From the NCBI RefSeq assembly GCF_947502445.1, contig NZ_CANMZW010000012.1, forward strand, positions 62,001-126,000: a stretch of DNA of 64,000 nt, written 5' to 3'. This DNA is from an uncultured Brevibacillus sp. GTDB taxonomy: Bacteria; Bacillota; Bacilli; Brevibacillales; Brevibacillaceae. The notes beneath the pieces are model-generated. The model saw only the letters and a program-made list of their open reading frames with translations. It was not told the origin of the DNA and ran no database searches. The position numbers and the translations under genes were made by a program. Of the stretch, positions 16,237 through 24,782 are shown piece by piece (positions within the stretch are counted from its first letter, which is position 1; each line of letters opens with the position of its first letter).

Positions 16237-17781
16237 TCACTCTGCAAAATGAACCAAGGCTTCTGTTATGGCCTGCTCATGGCCAAGCGCCGAATAATGG
16301 AGCCACGGATATACTTCTGCATGATGTACATTTCCCCGTAATCGATGCTTGCGTATGTCAGTCCGCTGCTTTCGTTCATCAAACAACAGAATGTGGTCTG
16401 CTTGAAACTCCTGCAGCTCATCCAGGCTCGCTACATCCAGAAAAGCAAAGCGATCCATTCCCTTTGGAGCGTTTACCTGTAGATCACCGTATAAAATATC
16501 GGAAATCTTCCGGCGTTTTGCACCAAATAGTCGTGCTCCCTCGTCCCATGTACGAACCGCAATAACTGTCTCGTTCCCTATTTTTTTGCGAATACGCTCT
16601 CGTGCAGCAGCTACCTTCAAATCGTAGTAATAGAGCCAGCTGTTCGCCACTTCCTCAATCCCCAGTACCTGTGCCAACAACCGCAAATGCTCGCGCCACG
16701 TTGTTTGCTTAAACTCGATGAGCTGTGTAGGAGCAATTTGTGCCAATTGCTCGTGCCAGGCGTTTGCCTGATTGGTCCCGACGATCAAATCGGGTCCCAT
16801 TTGGCGCAAACGATACAAGTCGAACTCGGACGTGGCTGCTTCACTTTGCGAGTAAGGTCTCTTTTGCTCCTTTTGTTCCCACACCGGAATCAGTGCCCGA
16901 GCTGGCACCCCTAAAGCAAGCAGATCACCAATTAGAGCTGGATGCAAAACGGCGATGTTCATACGCAATGACTTCATAAAGCGGTTTGGCGGAACGCCCA
17001 TCCCTTTTTTAAACATCCGGCTGAAATAATACACATCCTGATATCCTACCTCACTCGCTACCTCTGGAATCGTTAGTCTGCCCTCTGCCAGCAGCTCACA
17101 CGCCTTTTCCATCCTTTTTCGGTTAATATACTGTAACGGCGTGAGTGAAGTAAGCTCTTTAAACTGCTGATAAAAAACAGTCGGTGTCATCCCGGAATAG
17201 CGAGCCATTTCCTCGATTTGAAAGGTCTCAGCAAAATGCTGCTTCATATGCTCGGCAACTCCCAGTAAGAGGGCGTGACGATTTGGCTGCCTCTCGGTTT
17301 GGGAAATGCTTGTTGATACTTTCCTCCAGAGCTTCATGAACAAAACTTGCAAGGCGGTTTGATCATAATGATCCTGCTTCCAGGCTAGCTGTAATTGCTC
17401 TATCTGATGATGGATCAATGCCATGGACTCGATATGTCTCTTCCCCTGGATGGGCAAGCGTGCAGCAGCTATTTGCCAGTTTCCATCCGAGCAGCTGACA
17501 TGAGCTGCCTGCAAAGCCACATAGAAGAAAACTAGTGTCTGTGTAATCGGCAAGAGCGAAACAGCATCTGCGGCGTTTTCAACGCTTGTAATCAGCACAT
17601 CGCCCTGGCCTAGCATTCCACTCTTTTCACCTGAGCGAAACGATGCCCTCCCCTCCATCACCACAATTAACTTTTGCTCACGATTATGTAAAAAGTTGAT
17701 CGCCTTCCATTCCTGTGAAATGGATAAAACCTGCACATCATGTAAATGAAACATCGTTGGTTCCTTATCGATTTCTTTCAT
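16237..17781 (-). CDS. AraC-family activator with siderophore-binding domain (Btr-like)
   Basis: 514 residues in three parts. An N-terminal cupin-like region (about 10-140) precedes two AraC helix-turn-helix motifs (about 175-275, with IEEMARYSGMTPTVFYQQFK and IPEVASEVGYQDVYYFSRMF). The C-terminal FecB-like binding domain (about 280-512) carries GPDLIVGTNQANAWHEQLAQ. This is the architecture of B. subtilis Btr, which senses iron-loaded bacillibactin and activates its import genes. It is upstream of, and parallel to, the siderophore operon. GAGGGG precedes the ATG. Direct control of the neighbouring operon is inferred. Confidence 0.9.
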   Translation of the reverse strand: MKEIDKEPTMFHLHDVQVLSISQEWKAINFLHNREQKLIVVMEGRASFRSGEKSGMLGQGDVLITSVENAADAVSLLPITQTLVFFYVALQAAHVSCSDGNWQIAAARLPIQGKRHIESMALIHHQIEQLQLAWKQDHYDQTALQVLFMKLWRKVSTSISQTERQPNRHALLLGVAEHMKQHFAETFQIEEMARYSGMTPTVFYQQFKELTSLTPLQYINRKRMEKACELLAEGRLTIPEVASEVGYQDVYYFSRMFKKGMGVPPNRFMKSLRMNIAVLHPALIGDLLALGVPARALIPVWEQKEQKRPYSQSEAATSEFDLYRLRQMGPDLIVGTNQANAWHEQLAQIAPTQLIEFKQTTWREHLRLLAQVLGIEEVANSWLYYYDLKVAAARERIRKKIGNETVIAVRTWDEGARLFGAKRRKISDILYGDLQVNAPKGMDRFAFLDVASLDELQEFQADHILLFDERKQRTDIRKHRLRGNVHHAEVYPWLHYSALGHEQAITEALVHFAE

Positions 17782-17814
17782 TGGCTAACCCCTCAAATAT
17801 GTAAATGATATAAT

Positions 17815-17829
17815 TGATAATAATTCTCA
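17815..17829 (-). promoter_or_regulatory. Fur box of the Btr-like gene
   Basis: TGATAATAATTCTCA (plus-strand reading) matches the Fur consensus TGATAATNATTATCA with two mismatches. It lies about 35 bases upstream of the activator gene, so the activator itself is probably iron-repressed. Confidence 0.7.
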
Positions 17830-17900
17830 CTAAATATTGTAAGGGAGTCTAGCAAAAACTGCAATCTCTCGGATGGACGAAACGAACCACCTACGAAAAA

Positions 17901-17938
17901 GAGCACCACACGATCAGCTTGCTGACCATGTAGCGCTC
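17901..17938 (-). terminator. Terminator of the peptide-transport operon
   Basis: GAGCGCTACATGGTCAGC and GCTGATCGTGTGGTGCTC form an 18-bp stem with a few mismatches and G-U pairs. TTTTTCG follows on the minus strand. Confidence 0.75.
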
Positions 17939-17973
17939 TCTCTGATGATCCTTTTCAAAAACAAAGTCTTCGA

Positions 17974-19155
17974 TTAAATGCAAATCATCGAATTCAAATC
18001 CCGCGGATAGTACGTCAGCATTTCGATTCCATCCTCTGTGACAGCCACAGTATCAGAATGACGGAAGCCACCCACCCCCCGGACATATATACCTGGCTCA
18101 ACAGTCAAAACCATGCCTGGTTGAATAATCGTGTGATCCCCAAGGTCAAAGAACGGAGCCTCATGTCCAAGTAGTCCTATAGCATGTCCGGTATGATGCG
18201 AGGTCAGATGCTGAATTTCGTTTTCTTTAAAGAATGCTTGGACTGCTTCCTCCACTTTTGACATTGGAATCCCGGGCTTGATGTTTTCGAAGGCGATGTC
18301 TTGTGCTTGAACCATGTAATTGAAATATTTTTCTTGTTCCTTGCTTACCTCCTGCACAAACATCGTCCGCTCCAGCTCACTATGATAGCCCCATACTTCG
18401 CCAGCTGCTCCTGTAACGAGTGTATCGCCTTTTTTCAAGACGAGGTTTTGTGTCACAGCATGCGGAAAAGCAGACATCGCCCCTACTTGCCCGCGGAAAA
18501 TGGCGTACGCCGTGTTTCCATGCGGCTTGTAATCTGCTCCGAGCGTCTCGATCATCGCCATGGTTGCCTCAGAGCTCGCTCTCGTTGTGATTTCGATTTC
18601 GCTAAGACCTGGCCTGGAATATTTTTGCAGCAAGCGATGCGCCAGATTTCCCCAACGGCATGATTCCTTGATCAACTCAATTTCCGCTTCGGATTTGATG
18701 ACCCGCATTTCTTCTACCCAGCCATAAATCGATTGGAATTGCTGTGCTTCTAAAAACTGGCTCACTTTTGGTCCGCGATAGCCCATGGACGAGCCGTAGC
18801 CGTCTGCATCAAAGCCTACCCGTTTTCCAGCGAAGCCTGCTTCAAGCAAGGCATCCTTAACATATTCCATCGGGTGACGCAGTCCTGGATATTCGGGATA
18901 CGAATGAACCGTGTCTACATACGCAAATTCCTCTGCGTGCTCATGCTCAAGCGCTGGAACGAACAGATGCGTTTGCTGCTTGGGATCAATGAAAAAGCCA
19001 ATCGGTCTTTCTGTCGGATGAAAGTGAAAGCCTGTCAGGTAAAAAATATCAGTGACACTAAACAAAATCGCACAATCTAGCTGGTTTTGTTGCAGTTTCG
19101 CAAAAAGCTTTTGCTGACGCTCAAGAATTTCTGCTTTTGGTATGGCTAGTAACAT
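17974..19155 (-). CDS. M24-family Xaa-Pro peptidase
   Basis: 393-residue metallopeptidase of the creatinase/prolidase fold. The N-terminal creatinase-like domain spans about 1-150. The C-terminal pita-bread domain has metal ligands and substrate residues in SHHTGHAIGLLGHEAPFF and VLTVEPGIYVRGVGGFRHSD. It should remove residues N-terminal to proline or split Xaa-Pro dipeptides in the cytoplasm. As the last gene of the Dpp-like operon (28 bases after the ATPase) it probably processes imported peptides. GAGGAG precedes the ATG. The first aspartate ligands of classical prolidases are less clear here, so the exact activity is uncertain. Confidence 0.85.
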   Translation of the reverse strand: MLLAIPKAEILERQQKLFAKLQQNQLDCAILFSVTDIFYLTGFHFHPTERPIGFFIDPKQQTHLFVPALEHEHAEEFAYVDTVHSYPEYPGLRHPMEYVKDALLEAGFAGKRVGFDADGYGSSMGYRGPKVSQFLEAQQFQSIYGWVEEMRVIKSEAEIELIKESCRWGNLAHRLLQKYSRPGLSEIEITTRASSEATMAMIETLGADYKPHGNTAYAIFRGQVGAMSAFPHAVTQNLVLKKGDTLVTGAAGEVWGYHSELERTMFVQEVSKEQEKYFNYMVQAQDIAFENIKPGIPMSKVEEAVQAFFKENEIQHLTSHHTGHAIGLLGHEAPFFDLGDHTIIQPGMVLTVEPGIYVRGVGGFRHSDTVAVTEDGIEMLTYYPRDLNSMICI

Positions 19156-19183
19156 ATAAATCTCCTCTTTTCATCGTTTGATT

Positions 19184-20152
19184 TTATGTGGAATACATGT
19201 GGCAAGCGACGACATGATTGCCTAAATCAATTACCGGCGGCTTTTCGGTCTTGCAGATCATCATGCAATCCGGGCAACGCGGGTGAAACGTACAGCCCTG
19301 CGGTGGATTGAGTGGACTTGGTACGTCCCCAGCCAAAATGACTCTGTCCTTTTCCTCATCTGGATGCGTAATCGGAACTGCCGACAAAAGCGCTTTGGTG
19401 TACGGGTGTTTGGGGTCGGTAAAAATGTCCTCCGTCTGCGCAAGCTCCACCAGCTTACCGAGGTACATCACGCCAACCCGATCCGTAATATGTCGAACGA
19501 CACCCAGATCGTGGGAAATAAATACATAAGTAAGCTGGAAGTCCCGTTGTAATTTTAGCAGCAGATTAATGACCTGTGACTGAATCGAAACATCCAGTGC
19601 AGAAACCGGCTCGTCCGCAATAATTAGCTCCGGCTGGAGAATCACGGCCTTGGCAATTCCGATCCTTTGGCGCTGTCCTCCGGAAAATTCATGCGGATAT
19701 GAATGCAGATGATATTCAGAGAGCCCAACGATTTCCAAAATTTCAATCGCCTTTTTGACTCGTTCTTCCTGTGAATACAAGCCATGGACGCGCAGCGGCT
19801 CCGTTAAAATTTGCAGGATCGTCTTTTTCGGATTCAGAGAAGCGTATGGGTCTTGGAAGACCATCTGCATTTTGCGGCGCAGTTTCCTCATTTTTTCATA
19901 GGAGAGACCTGCAATATTTTCTCCTTGAAACCAGATTTCACCTGAAGTCATCTCCTGCAGCCTGAGAATCGCTCGACCCGTCGTGGACTTTCCGCAGCCA
20001 CTCTCACCCACGAGTCCGAACGTCTCCCCTTTGTACACCGTAAAGGAAACATCATCGACAGCTTTTACTTGCTGCTTTGGCTGAAACCAGCCTGTCTTGA
20101 TATCGTAGAATTTTTTCAGCTGTTTGATTTCTAACAAGGGCTCAGGTAGCAT
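19184..20152 (-). CDS. Dipeptide/oligopeptide ABC transporter ATPase, DppF/OppF type
   Basis: About 322 residues. Walker A GESGCGKST, signature FSGGQRQRIGIA, Walker B LIIADEPVSALDVS and the C-terminal oligopeptide-ATPase extension with cysteines (GCTFHPRCPDCMMICKTEKP) are present. Those cysteines may hold the Fe-S cluster known in DppD/DppF proteins. The ATG at 20152 lies 9 bases after AGGAGG and overlaps the preceding gene; a TTG at 20161 is possible. It pairs with the DppD-type ATPase upstream. Confidence 0.92.
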   Translation of the reverse strand: MLPEPLLEIKQLKKFYDIKTGWFQPKQQVKAVDDVSFTVYKGETFGLVGESGCGKSTTGRAILRLQEMTSGEIWFQGENIAGLSYEKMRKLRRKMQMVFQDPYASLNPKKTILQILTEPLRVHGLYSQEERVKKAIEILEIVGLSEYHLHSYPHEFSGGQRQRIGIAKAVILQPELIIADEPVSALDVSIQSQVINLLLKLQRDFQLTYVFISHDLGVVRHITDRVGVMYLGKLVELAQTEDIFTDPKHPYTKALLSAVPITHPDEEKDRVILAGDVPSPLNPPQGCTFHPRCPDCMMICKTEKPPVIDLGNHVVACHMYST

Positions 20153-21146
20153 GGGCAGCAACCTCCTGATGCTCGTGCGTATATAGCCAGCAGCGGCAAA
20201 ATTGGTGAGTCAAGGAAAGGAGCGGCGGTCTCTCCTGCCAGCACTTCTCCACTGCCTGCGGGCAACGAGGTGCGAATGTGCAGCCTTGTGGCAGTTCGTC
20301 TGGACGAGGGACACTTCCCGGGATCGATTTCAGCTCTCCTTTGCGCTCATTGGAGTTGGGCATCGATGCAAGCAGGCCTCTTGTATACGGATGCTTCGGT
20401 GAATTGAAAATTGTCCGCACATCCGCATTTTCGACGACCTGACCTGCATACATGACTACGACGCGATCACACATTTCGGCAACGACTCCGAGATCGTGGG
20501 TAATCAGCAGGATGGACATCTTTTTTTCTTGCTTGATCTCCCTCATCAGCTGCAAAATTTGCGCTTGTATCGTCACATCGAGCGCTGTCGTCGGTTCGTC
20601 CGCAATCAAAAGCTTTGGTTCACAAAGCATGGCGAGTGATATCATCGCTCTCTGCCGCATCCCTCCAGACAATTGATGCGGATACTCGTCGATGATCTGC
20701 TCAGCTCGCGGAATTCCTACTGACCGCAGCATTTCGATAATTTTGGTACGGATTTGCTTTTTGTTTAAGCTTGTATGCTGTCTCAGCGGCTCGCTTAGCT
20801 GCTGTCCGATGGTAAAAACGGGATTGAGGGACGTCATCGGTTCTTGAAAAATCATCGAGATTTCGTTGCCCCGCAGCTTTCGCATTTCCTTTTCGGGCAG
20901 CTCGGTAATGTCACGTCCGTCAAAGAGAATGTGCCCACGCTCTACATAAGCCATTGGCTTTGGCAACAGCCCCATCACGGATAACGAGGTGACGCTTTTC
21001 CCACAGCCTGACTCGCCTACAATCCCTAGAGTTTCTCCCGCATAAACAGTCAGGTCTACTCCATTTACGGCTTTGACCACTCCACCCGCAGTCTTGATAT
21101 GGGTTTGTAATTGCTTTACCTCTAATAGTGGGGACTCTTTGCCCAT
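20142..21146 (-). CDS. Dipeptide/oligopeptide ABC transporter ATPase, DppD/OppD type
   Basis: 334 residues starting at MGKESPLLEV. Walker A GESGCGKSV, LSGGMRQRAMI, LLIADEPTTALDVT and the C-terminal GCTFAPRCPQAVEKCWQERP define the OppD/DppD subgroup. GAAAGAGGTG precedes the ATG. A longer open frame upstream has no ribosome binding site and overlaps the permease. It forms a heterodimer with the next ATPase. Confidence 0.93.
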   Translation of the reverse strand: MGKESPLLEVKQLQTHIKTAGGVVKAVNGVDLTVYAGETLGIVGESGCGKSVTSLSVMGLLPKPMAYVERGHILFDGRDITELPEKEMRKLRGNEISMIFQEPMTSLNPVFTIGQQLSEPLRQHTSLNKKQIRTKIIEMLRSVGIPRAEQIIDEYPHQLSGGMRQRAMISLAMLCEPKLLIADEPTTALDVTIQAQILQLMREIKQEKKMSILLITHDLGVVAEMCDRVVVMYAGQVVENADVRTIFNSPKHPYTRGLLASMPNSNERKGELKSIPGSVPRPDELPQGCTFAPRCPQAVEKCWQERPPLLSLTHQFCRCWLYTHEHQEVAAHAT

Positions 21147-21160
21147 CCTCGTCACCTCTT

Positions 21161-22072
21161 TCAATTTCCCTTCAGCTCTGGATCGAGAACGTCTCGCAGC
21201 CAATCCCCAAACAGATTGACACCTAATGCCGTGATGACAATCGCGATGCCAGGAAAGGTAATCAGCCACCAGGCACTGAAAATATAATCCTTGCCCTCAC
21301 TGAGCATGTTGCCCCAGGCTGGTTGAGGAGGTTGAACACCAAATCCTAAAAAGCTGATCGAGGCTTCCGCAATAATATAAGTGGCGATTTGCAAGGATGA
21401 TAGGACAATAATCGGTGTGAACAGGTTTGGGACAATATGCCGAAGTATGATTTCCCATCGAGGCACGCCGGTAGCGATACAGGAGAGGATGAACTCCTTT
21501 TCTCGCAAAGCCAATACCTCGCTGCGAACCACCCTTGCGTAGATGATCCAGCCGGCAAATACTAGCGAGATGATAATATTTTGCAGCCCTGCCCCCATCA
21601 CAGCGTTAATCACCAATACCAACAAAACAAAAGGAAAGCTCAGCTTCACATCGACGATTCGCATGATGATGATATCTGCCCAGCCACGAAAATACCCGGC
21701 GATAAGGCCCAGCGTTGTCCCAATCAAACCAGCAAACAGAACGGTGCAGCTCCCGATAATAAGCGACACACTCGAACCGTGGATCAGTCTGGAAAAAATG
21801 TCACGTCCGAGCTGGTCGGTTCCCAGCCAGTGTCCGTCAGACAGCGGCGGCAGCAGCTTTTTGCTGAGCTCTGCCTGATTCGGATCGTATGGCGCTACCC
21901 ATGGACCGCATAACCCGAGAAACAGGACACCCAGTATGATGAGAAAACCGATGATACCTGTCGGACTTTTGAGCAGTCGCCGCAAAAAACTTTGCCATTT
22001 CGGCTCTCTTTTACGAAGCATGTTCACGGGATGAGGGTTCACTCCGGTTGAGGTAATGGTCGTTTGGTTCAT
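21161..22072 (-). CDS. Peptide ABC transporter permease, DppC/OppC type
   Basis: 303 residues with an N-terminal cytoplasmic tail, one anchoring helix and five further helices. LGTDQLGRDIFSRLIHGSSV is the OppC/DppC signature, and the coupling loop appears as SCIATGVPRWEIILRHIVPN. The ATG at 22072 is chosen because AGGGGGTG lies just upstream and it starts after the DppB stop. Confidence 0.93.
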   Translation of the reverse strand: MNQTTITSTGVNPHPVNMLRKREPKWQSFLRRLLKSPTGIIGFLIILGVLFLGLCGPWVAPYDPNQAELSKKLLPPLSDGHWLGTDQLGRDIFSRLIHGSSVSLIIGSCTVLFAGLIGTTLGLIAGYFRGWADIIIMRIVDVKLSFPFVLLVLVINAVMGAGLQNIIISLVFAGWIIYARVVRSEVLALREKEFILSCIATGVPRWEIILRHIVPNLFTPIIVLSSLQIATYIIAEASISFLGFGVQPPQPAWGNMLSEGKDYIFSAWWLITFPGIAIVITALGVNLFGDWLRDVLDPELKGN

Positions 22073-22082
22073 GAGGCACCCC

Positions 22083-23000
22083 CTACTTGAATCGAATTTG
22101 CGGATTGACGTAGGCATAAAGCACGTCGACCACGAAGTTCATCACGGAATAGATGAAAGCGATCAAGAACACTCCCGCCATGACGACCGGAAAATCCCTG
22201 TTTAACAGCGATTGCATCAAGAGTCGGCCCATTCCTGGCCAGGAAAAGACTGCCTCTACAATAACCGCCCCTCCAAGCAAGACGCCCAAATCAAGTGCAA
22301 CGAGCGTGATAATGGGGATCAACGTATTTTTTAACGCGTACACGGAGAGGATTTTGTAAGTGGGTACACCCGATGCTTTTGCTGTCCGAATATAATCCTT
22401 TCGCAAAACGTCCAGCATCGTCGAACGGGTAAAGCGGGCAAAGCGTGCCACACTATACGCAGCCAGGGTCATCGCAGGGAGAATCAAATGAATCAGTGAC
22501 CCTCCCCCTCCTGTTGGCAGCCATTTTAATTGAACAGCAAACAGATAAATCAGGATGAGCCCGAGCCAAAAGCTTGGCAATGCCTGGCCCAGTACCGTAA
22601 AGGCAACTCCTGTCTGATCAAGCAGCGTATTTCGCTTGTATGCCGAAAGAATGCCGATCGGGAGTGCGATCAGAAGAGAAAGTCCGAGCGATGTAAAAGC
22701 AAGCTGAAATGTCGCCGGTATCCGATCCAGCACCATCTGTAGAGCATCCTCTCGGGTTCGCAGGGAATTGCCAAAGTCACCTTGTACGGCGTTCATGATG
22801 AATTCCGTATATTGAACGTATAACGGGCGATCAAACCCGAGCGTTTTGCGGAATTCTTCGAGCTGTTCCCGTGGAGCATCTGGCGGCAGAAAAAGTGCCG
22901 TAGGATCACCGGACAAACGGATAATGAAGAAAACCGTCGTCAGCGCCAGAAATAGCACGACTATCACTTGACCCATTCGTTTGATGAGATAATCTAGCAT
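22083..23000 (-). CDS. Peptide ABC transporter permease, DppB/OppB type
   Basis: 305-residue membrane protein with six helices. RLSGDPTALFLPPDAPREQL near the N-terminus, the coupling loop RTAKASGVPTYKILSVYALK and ALNRDFPVVM-like ending (SLLNRDFPVVMAGVFLIAFI) match DppB/OppB. AGGAGG lies just before the ATG. It is the second gene of the transporter operon. Confidence 0.93.
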   Translation of the reverse strand: MLDYLIKRMGQVIVVLFLALTTVFFIIRLSGDPTALFLPPDAPREQLEEFRKTLGFDRPLYVQYTEFIMNAVQGDFGNSLRTREDALQMVLDRIPATFQLAFTSLGLSLLIALPIGILSAYKRNTLLDQTGVAFTVLGQALPSFWLGLILIYLFAVQLKWLPTGGGGSLIHLILPAMTLAAYSVARFARFTRSTMLDVLRKDYIRTAKASGVPTYKILSVYALKNTLIPIITLVALDLGVLLGGAVIVEAVFSWPGMGRLLMQSLLNRDFPVVMAGVFLIAFIYSVMNFVVDVLYAYVNPQIRFK

Positions 23001-23047
23001 AGAACCCTCCTGCCTGCGTAAATCTCACTTTCTATGCGAAAGCACGA

Positions 23048-24628
23048 CTACTGATTCCACTTCATCTCGAACACCAGGAACTTTTCATCCGGACGCGGTG
23101 TGAACTGCAGATTTTTGGAGACAGCATACAGATCGCCTTGCTGCCAGAGTGGTACCCAAGCGGCTTCATCGACCAACCGATGCTGCAAATCGTCGAATGC
23201 TTTTTTTCGCTCGGCAGGATCGAATACAGGCAGTGCTTTTTGGATCATCGCTTCTACGTCTTTGTCGTAAAAACCGCTATACGGAGCTTTTTCTGTGAAC
23301 AGATTCTCGATTGTGCCCTGTGCATCGAATGCCGGACCCCAACCGAGGATAAACATATCCTTCATTTCATGCTGACGAATCTTGGCGAGATGATTTCCCC
23401 ATTCATTTGCCTGCACGTTGACCTGAATCCCGATTTTTTGCAGCTGTGAGGCGATCGCTTGGGCCACATGGGTGTCCATTGGATAGCGTCCGTTTGGCGT
23501 ATCCAGCTGAAGCTTCAGGCTTTTCGGATCAATGCCTGCTTCTTTTAGCAAAGCAATCGCTTTATCTGGATCATAGCCGTAGTCTTTTGTTTCGGTGTAA
23601 TCTACGTTCACCTTGGACAGTGGTCCTGTCATTTTCGTTCCGTTTCCGTTGAGCACAGAATTCAACAGCTCGTCCACATCAATCGCGTAATTGAGTGCCT
23701 GACGCACTCGCTTGTCCTTCAAAGGACCATCGTAAAACGTATTGAGAGCCAGGTAGTTGATCCGGGATGATCCGACCATCGCGATTGTACCGTTCTCACT
23801 ATTTTTCACGCGCTCGACTGAATCGACGGGGACATTTTTGAACAGATGAATTTCTCCACTCAGAAAAGCTGAAAGTCGCGCACTGAATTCTGGAATGATT
23901 TTAAAGGTTAGCTGCTTGATTGTAGGGGGTCCTTGCCAGTAGTCCTCATTTGCCACCAGCTTGAGTGAGTCATCGCGAGTCCACTTCTCAAACTTGTAAG
24001 CGCCTGTTCCTACCGGGTTCATCGCGGCTTTTTCTAAGCCTACTTCCTGTGTATGCTTTGGTGCCATAATCAACAGATCATCCGTAATTCGCAGCAAGAG
24101 AGTAGGAAACGGTTGAGACGTGATGACGTGAACGGTATTGTCATCGATCACTTTTACTTCTTTAATATCCTTCCAGCGAGAGCGGTAAAAGGAATTGTTC
24201 TTCTCATCCAAAATATAGTCAATGTTGAACTTCACTGCCTCGGCATTGAACGGCTCTCCATTCGTGAATGTTACACCTTCGCGAAGCTTGATCTCCCAGG
24301 TGAGAGGATCAAGGTTCTTCCACTCCGTCGCCAGGCTCGGAATCAAGGCTCCTTTTTCATCCCGGTCGATCAACGGATCATAAATATTGCGAATCTGGAT
24401 ATCTGTAACGTAATTGACATCCGTGTTTGCTAACATGGTAGCGGCATCGGCTTCAAATCCAATGATCAGTTCTTGAGAAGGCGCAGCAGGGGATTCGGTA
24501 CTGGTTGCAGGCTGACCAGCTGGTTGTGAGGTAGTCGGGGCCGTGCCTGCCGTTTCAGGCGTACAAGCTGTGAGGAAAACGGCAAATAGTAGAAGCAAGA
24601 CCAGAAGCATTCGATTTTTCCGTAACAA
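23048..24628 (-). CDS. Peptide-binding lipoprotein (SBP family 5)
   Basis: 526-residue extracellular solute-binding protein. The lipobox FLTACTPE puts the anchoring Cys at about residue 22, followed by a Thr/Pro/Ser-rich linker. Family 5 signatures include LATEWKNLDPLTWEIKLREG, FTNGEPFNAEAVKFNIDYIL and NPVGTGAYKFEKW. The start is TTG at 24628 with GAGGGGGA upstream. It is the first gene of the operon and faces a divergent regulator. Exact ligand (dipeptide, oligopeptide, glutathione or another peptide-like compound) is unknown. Confidence 0.92.
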   Translation of the reverse strand: MLRKNRMLLVLLLLFAVFLTACTPETAGTAPTTSQPAGQPATSTESPAAPSQELIIGFEADAATMLANTDVNYVTDIQIRNIYDPLIDRDEKGALIPSLATEWKNLDPLTWEIKLREGVTFTNGEPFNAEAVKFNIDYILDEKNNSFYRSRWKDIKEVKVIDDNTVHVITSQPFPTLLLRITDDLLIMAPKHTQEVGLEKAAMNPVGTGAYKFEKWTRDDSLKLVANEDYWQGPPTIKQLTFKIIPEFSARLSAFLSGEIHLFKNVPVDSVERVKNSENGTIAMVGSSRINYLALNTFYDGPLKDKRVRQALNYAIDVDELLNSVLNGNGTKMTGPLSKVNVDYTETKDYGYDPDKAIALLKEAGIDPKSLKLQLDTPNGRYPMDTHVAQAIASQLQKIGIQVNVQANEWGNHLAKIRQHEMKDMFILGWGPAFDAQGTIENLFTEKAPYSGFYDKDVEAMIQKALPVFDPAERKKAFDDLQHRLVDEAAWVPLWQQGDLYAVSKNLQFTPRPDEKFLVFEMKWNQ

Positions 24629-24782
24629 GGTAATCCCCCTCTTCTCTCATTAAGTCAGATATAACGAAAAATTCCGAATTCACTTACATTTTATCAAAGA
24701 GAGTTTTTCTTTCTACGTATGTTTCTATGAATTTTGAAGCGTAAACTTGTATGATTTAACGAAAAAGGAGTGACCGGGACCC

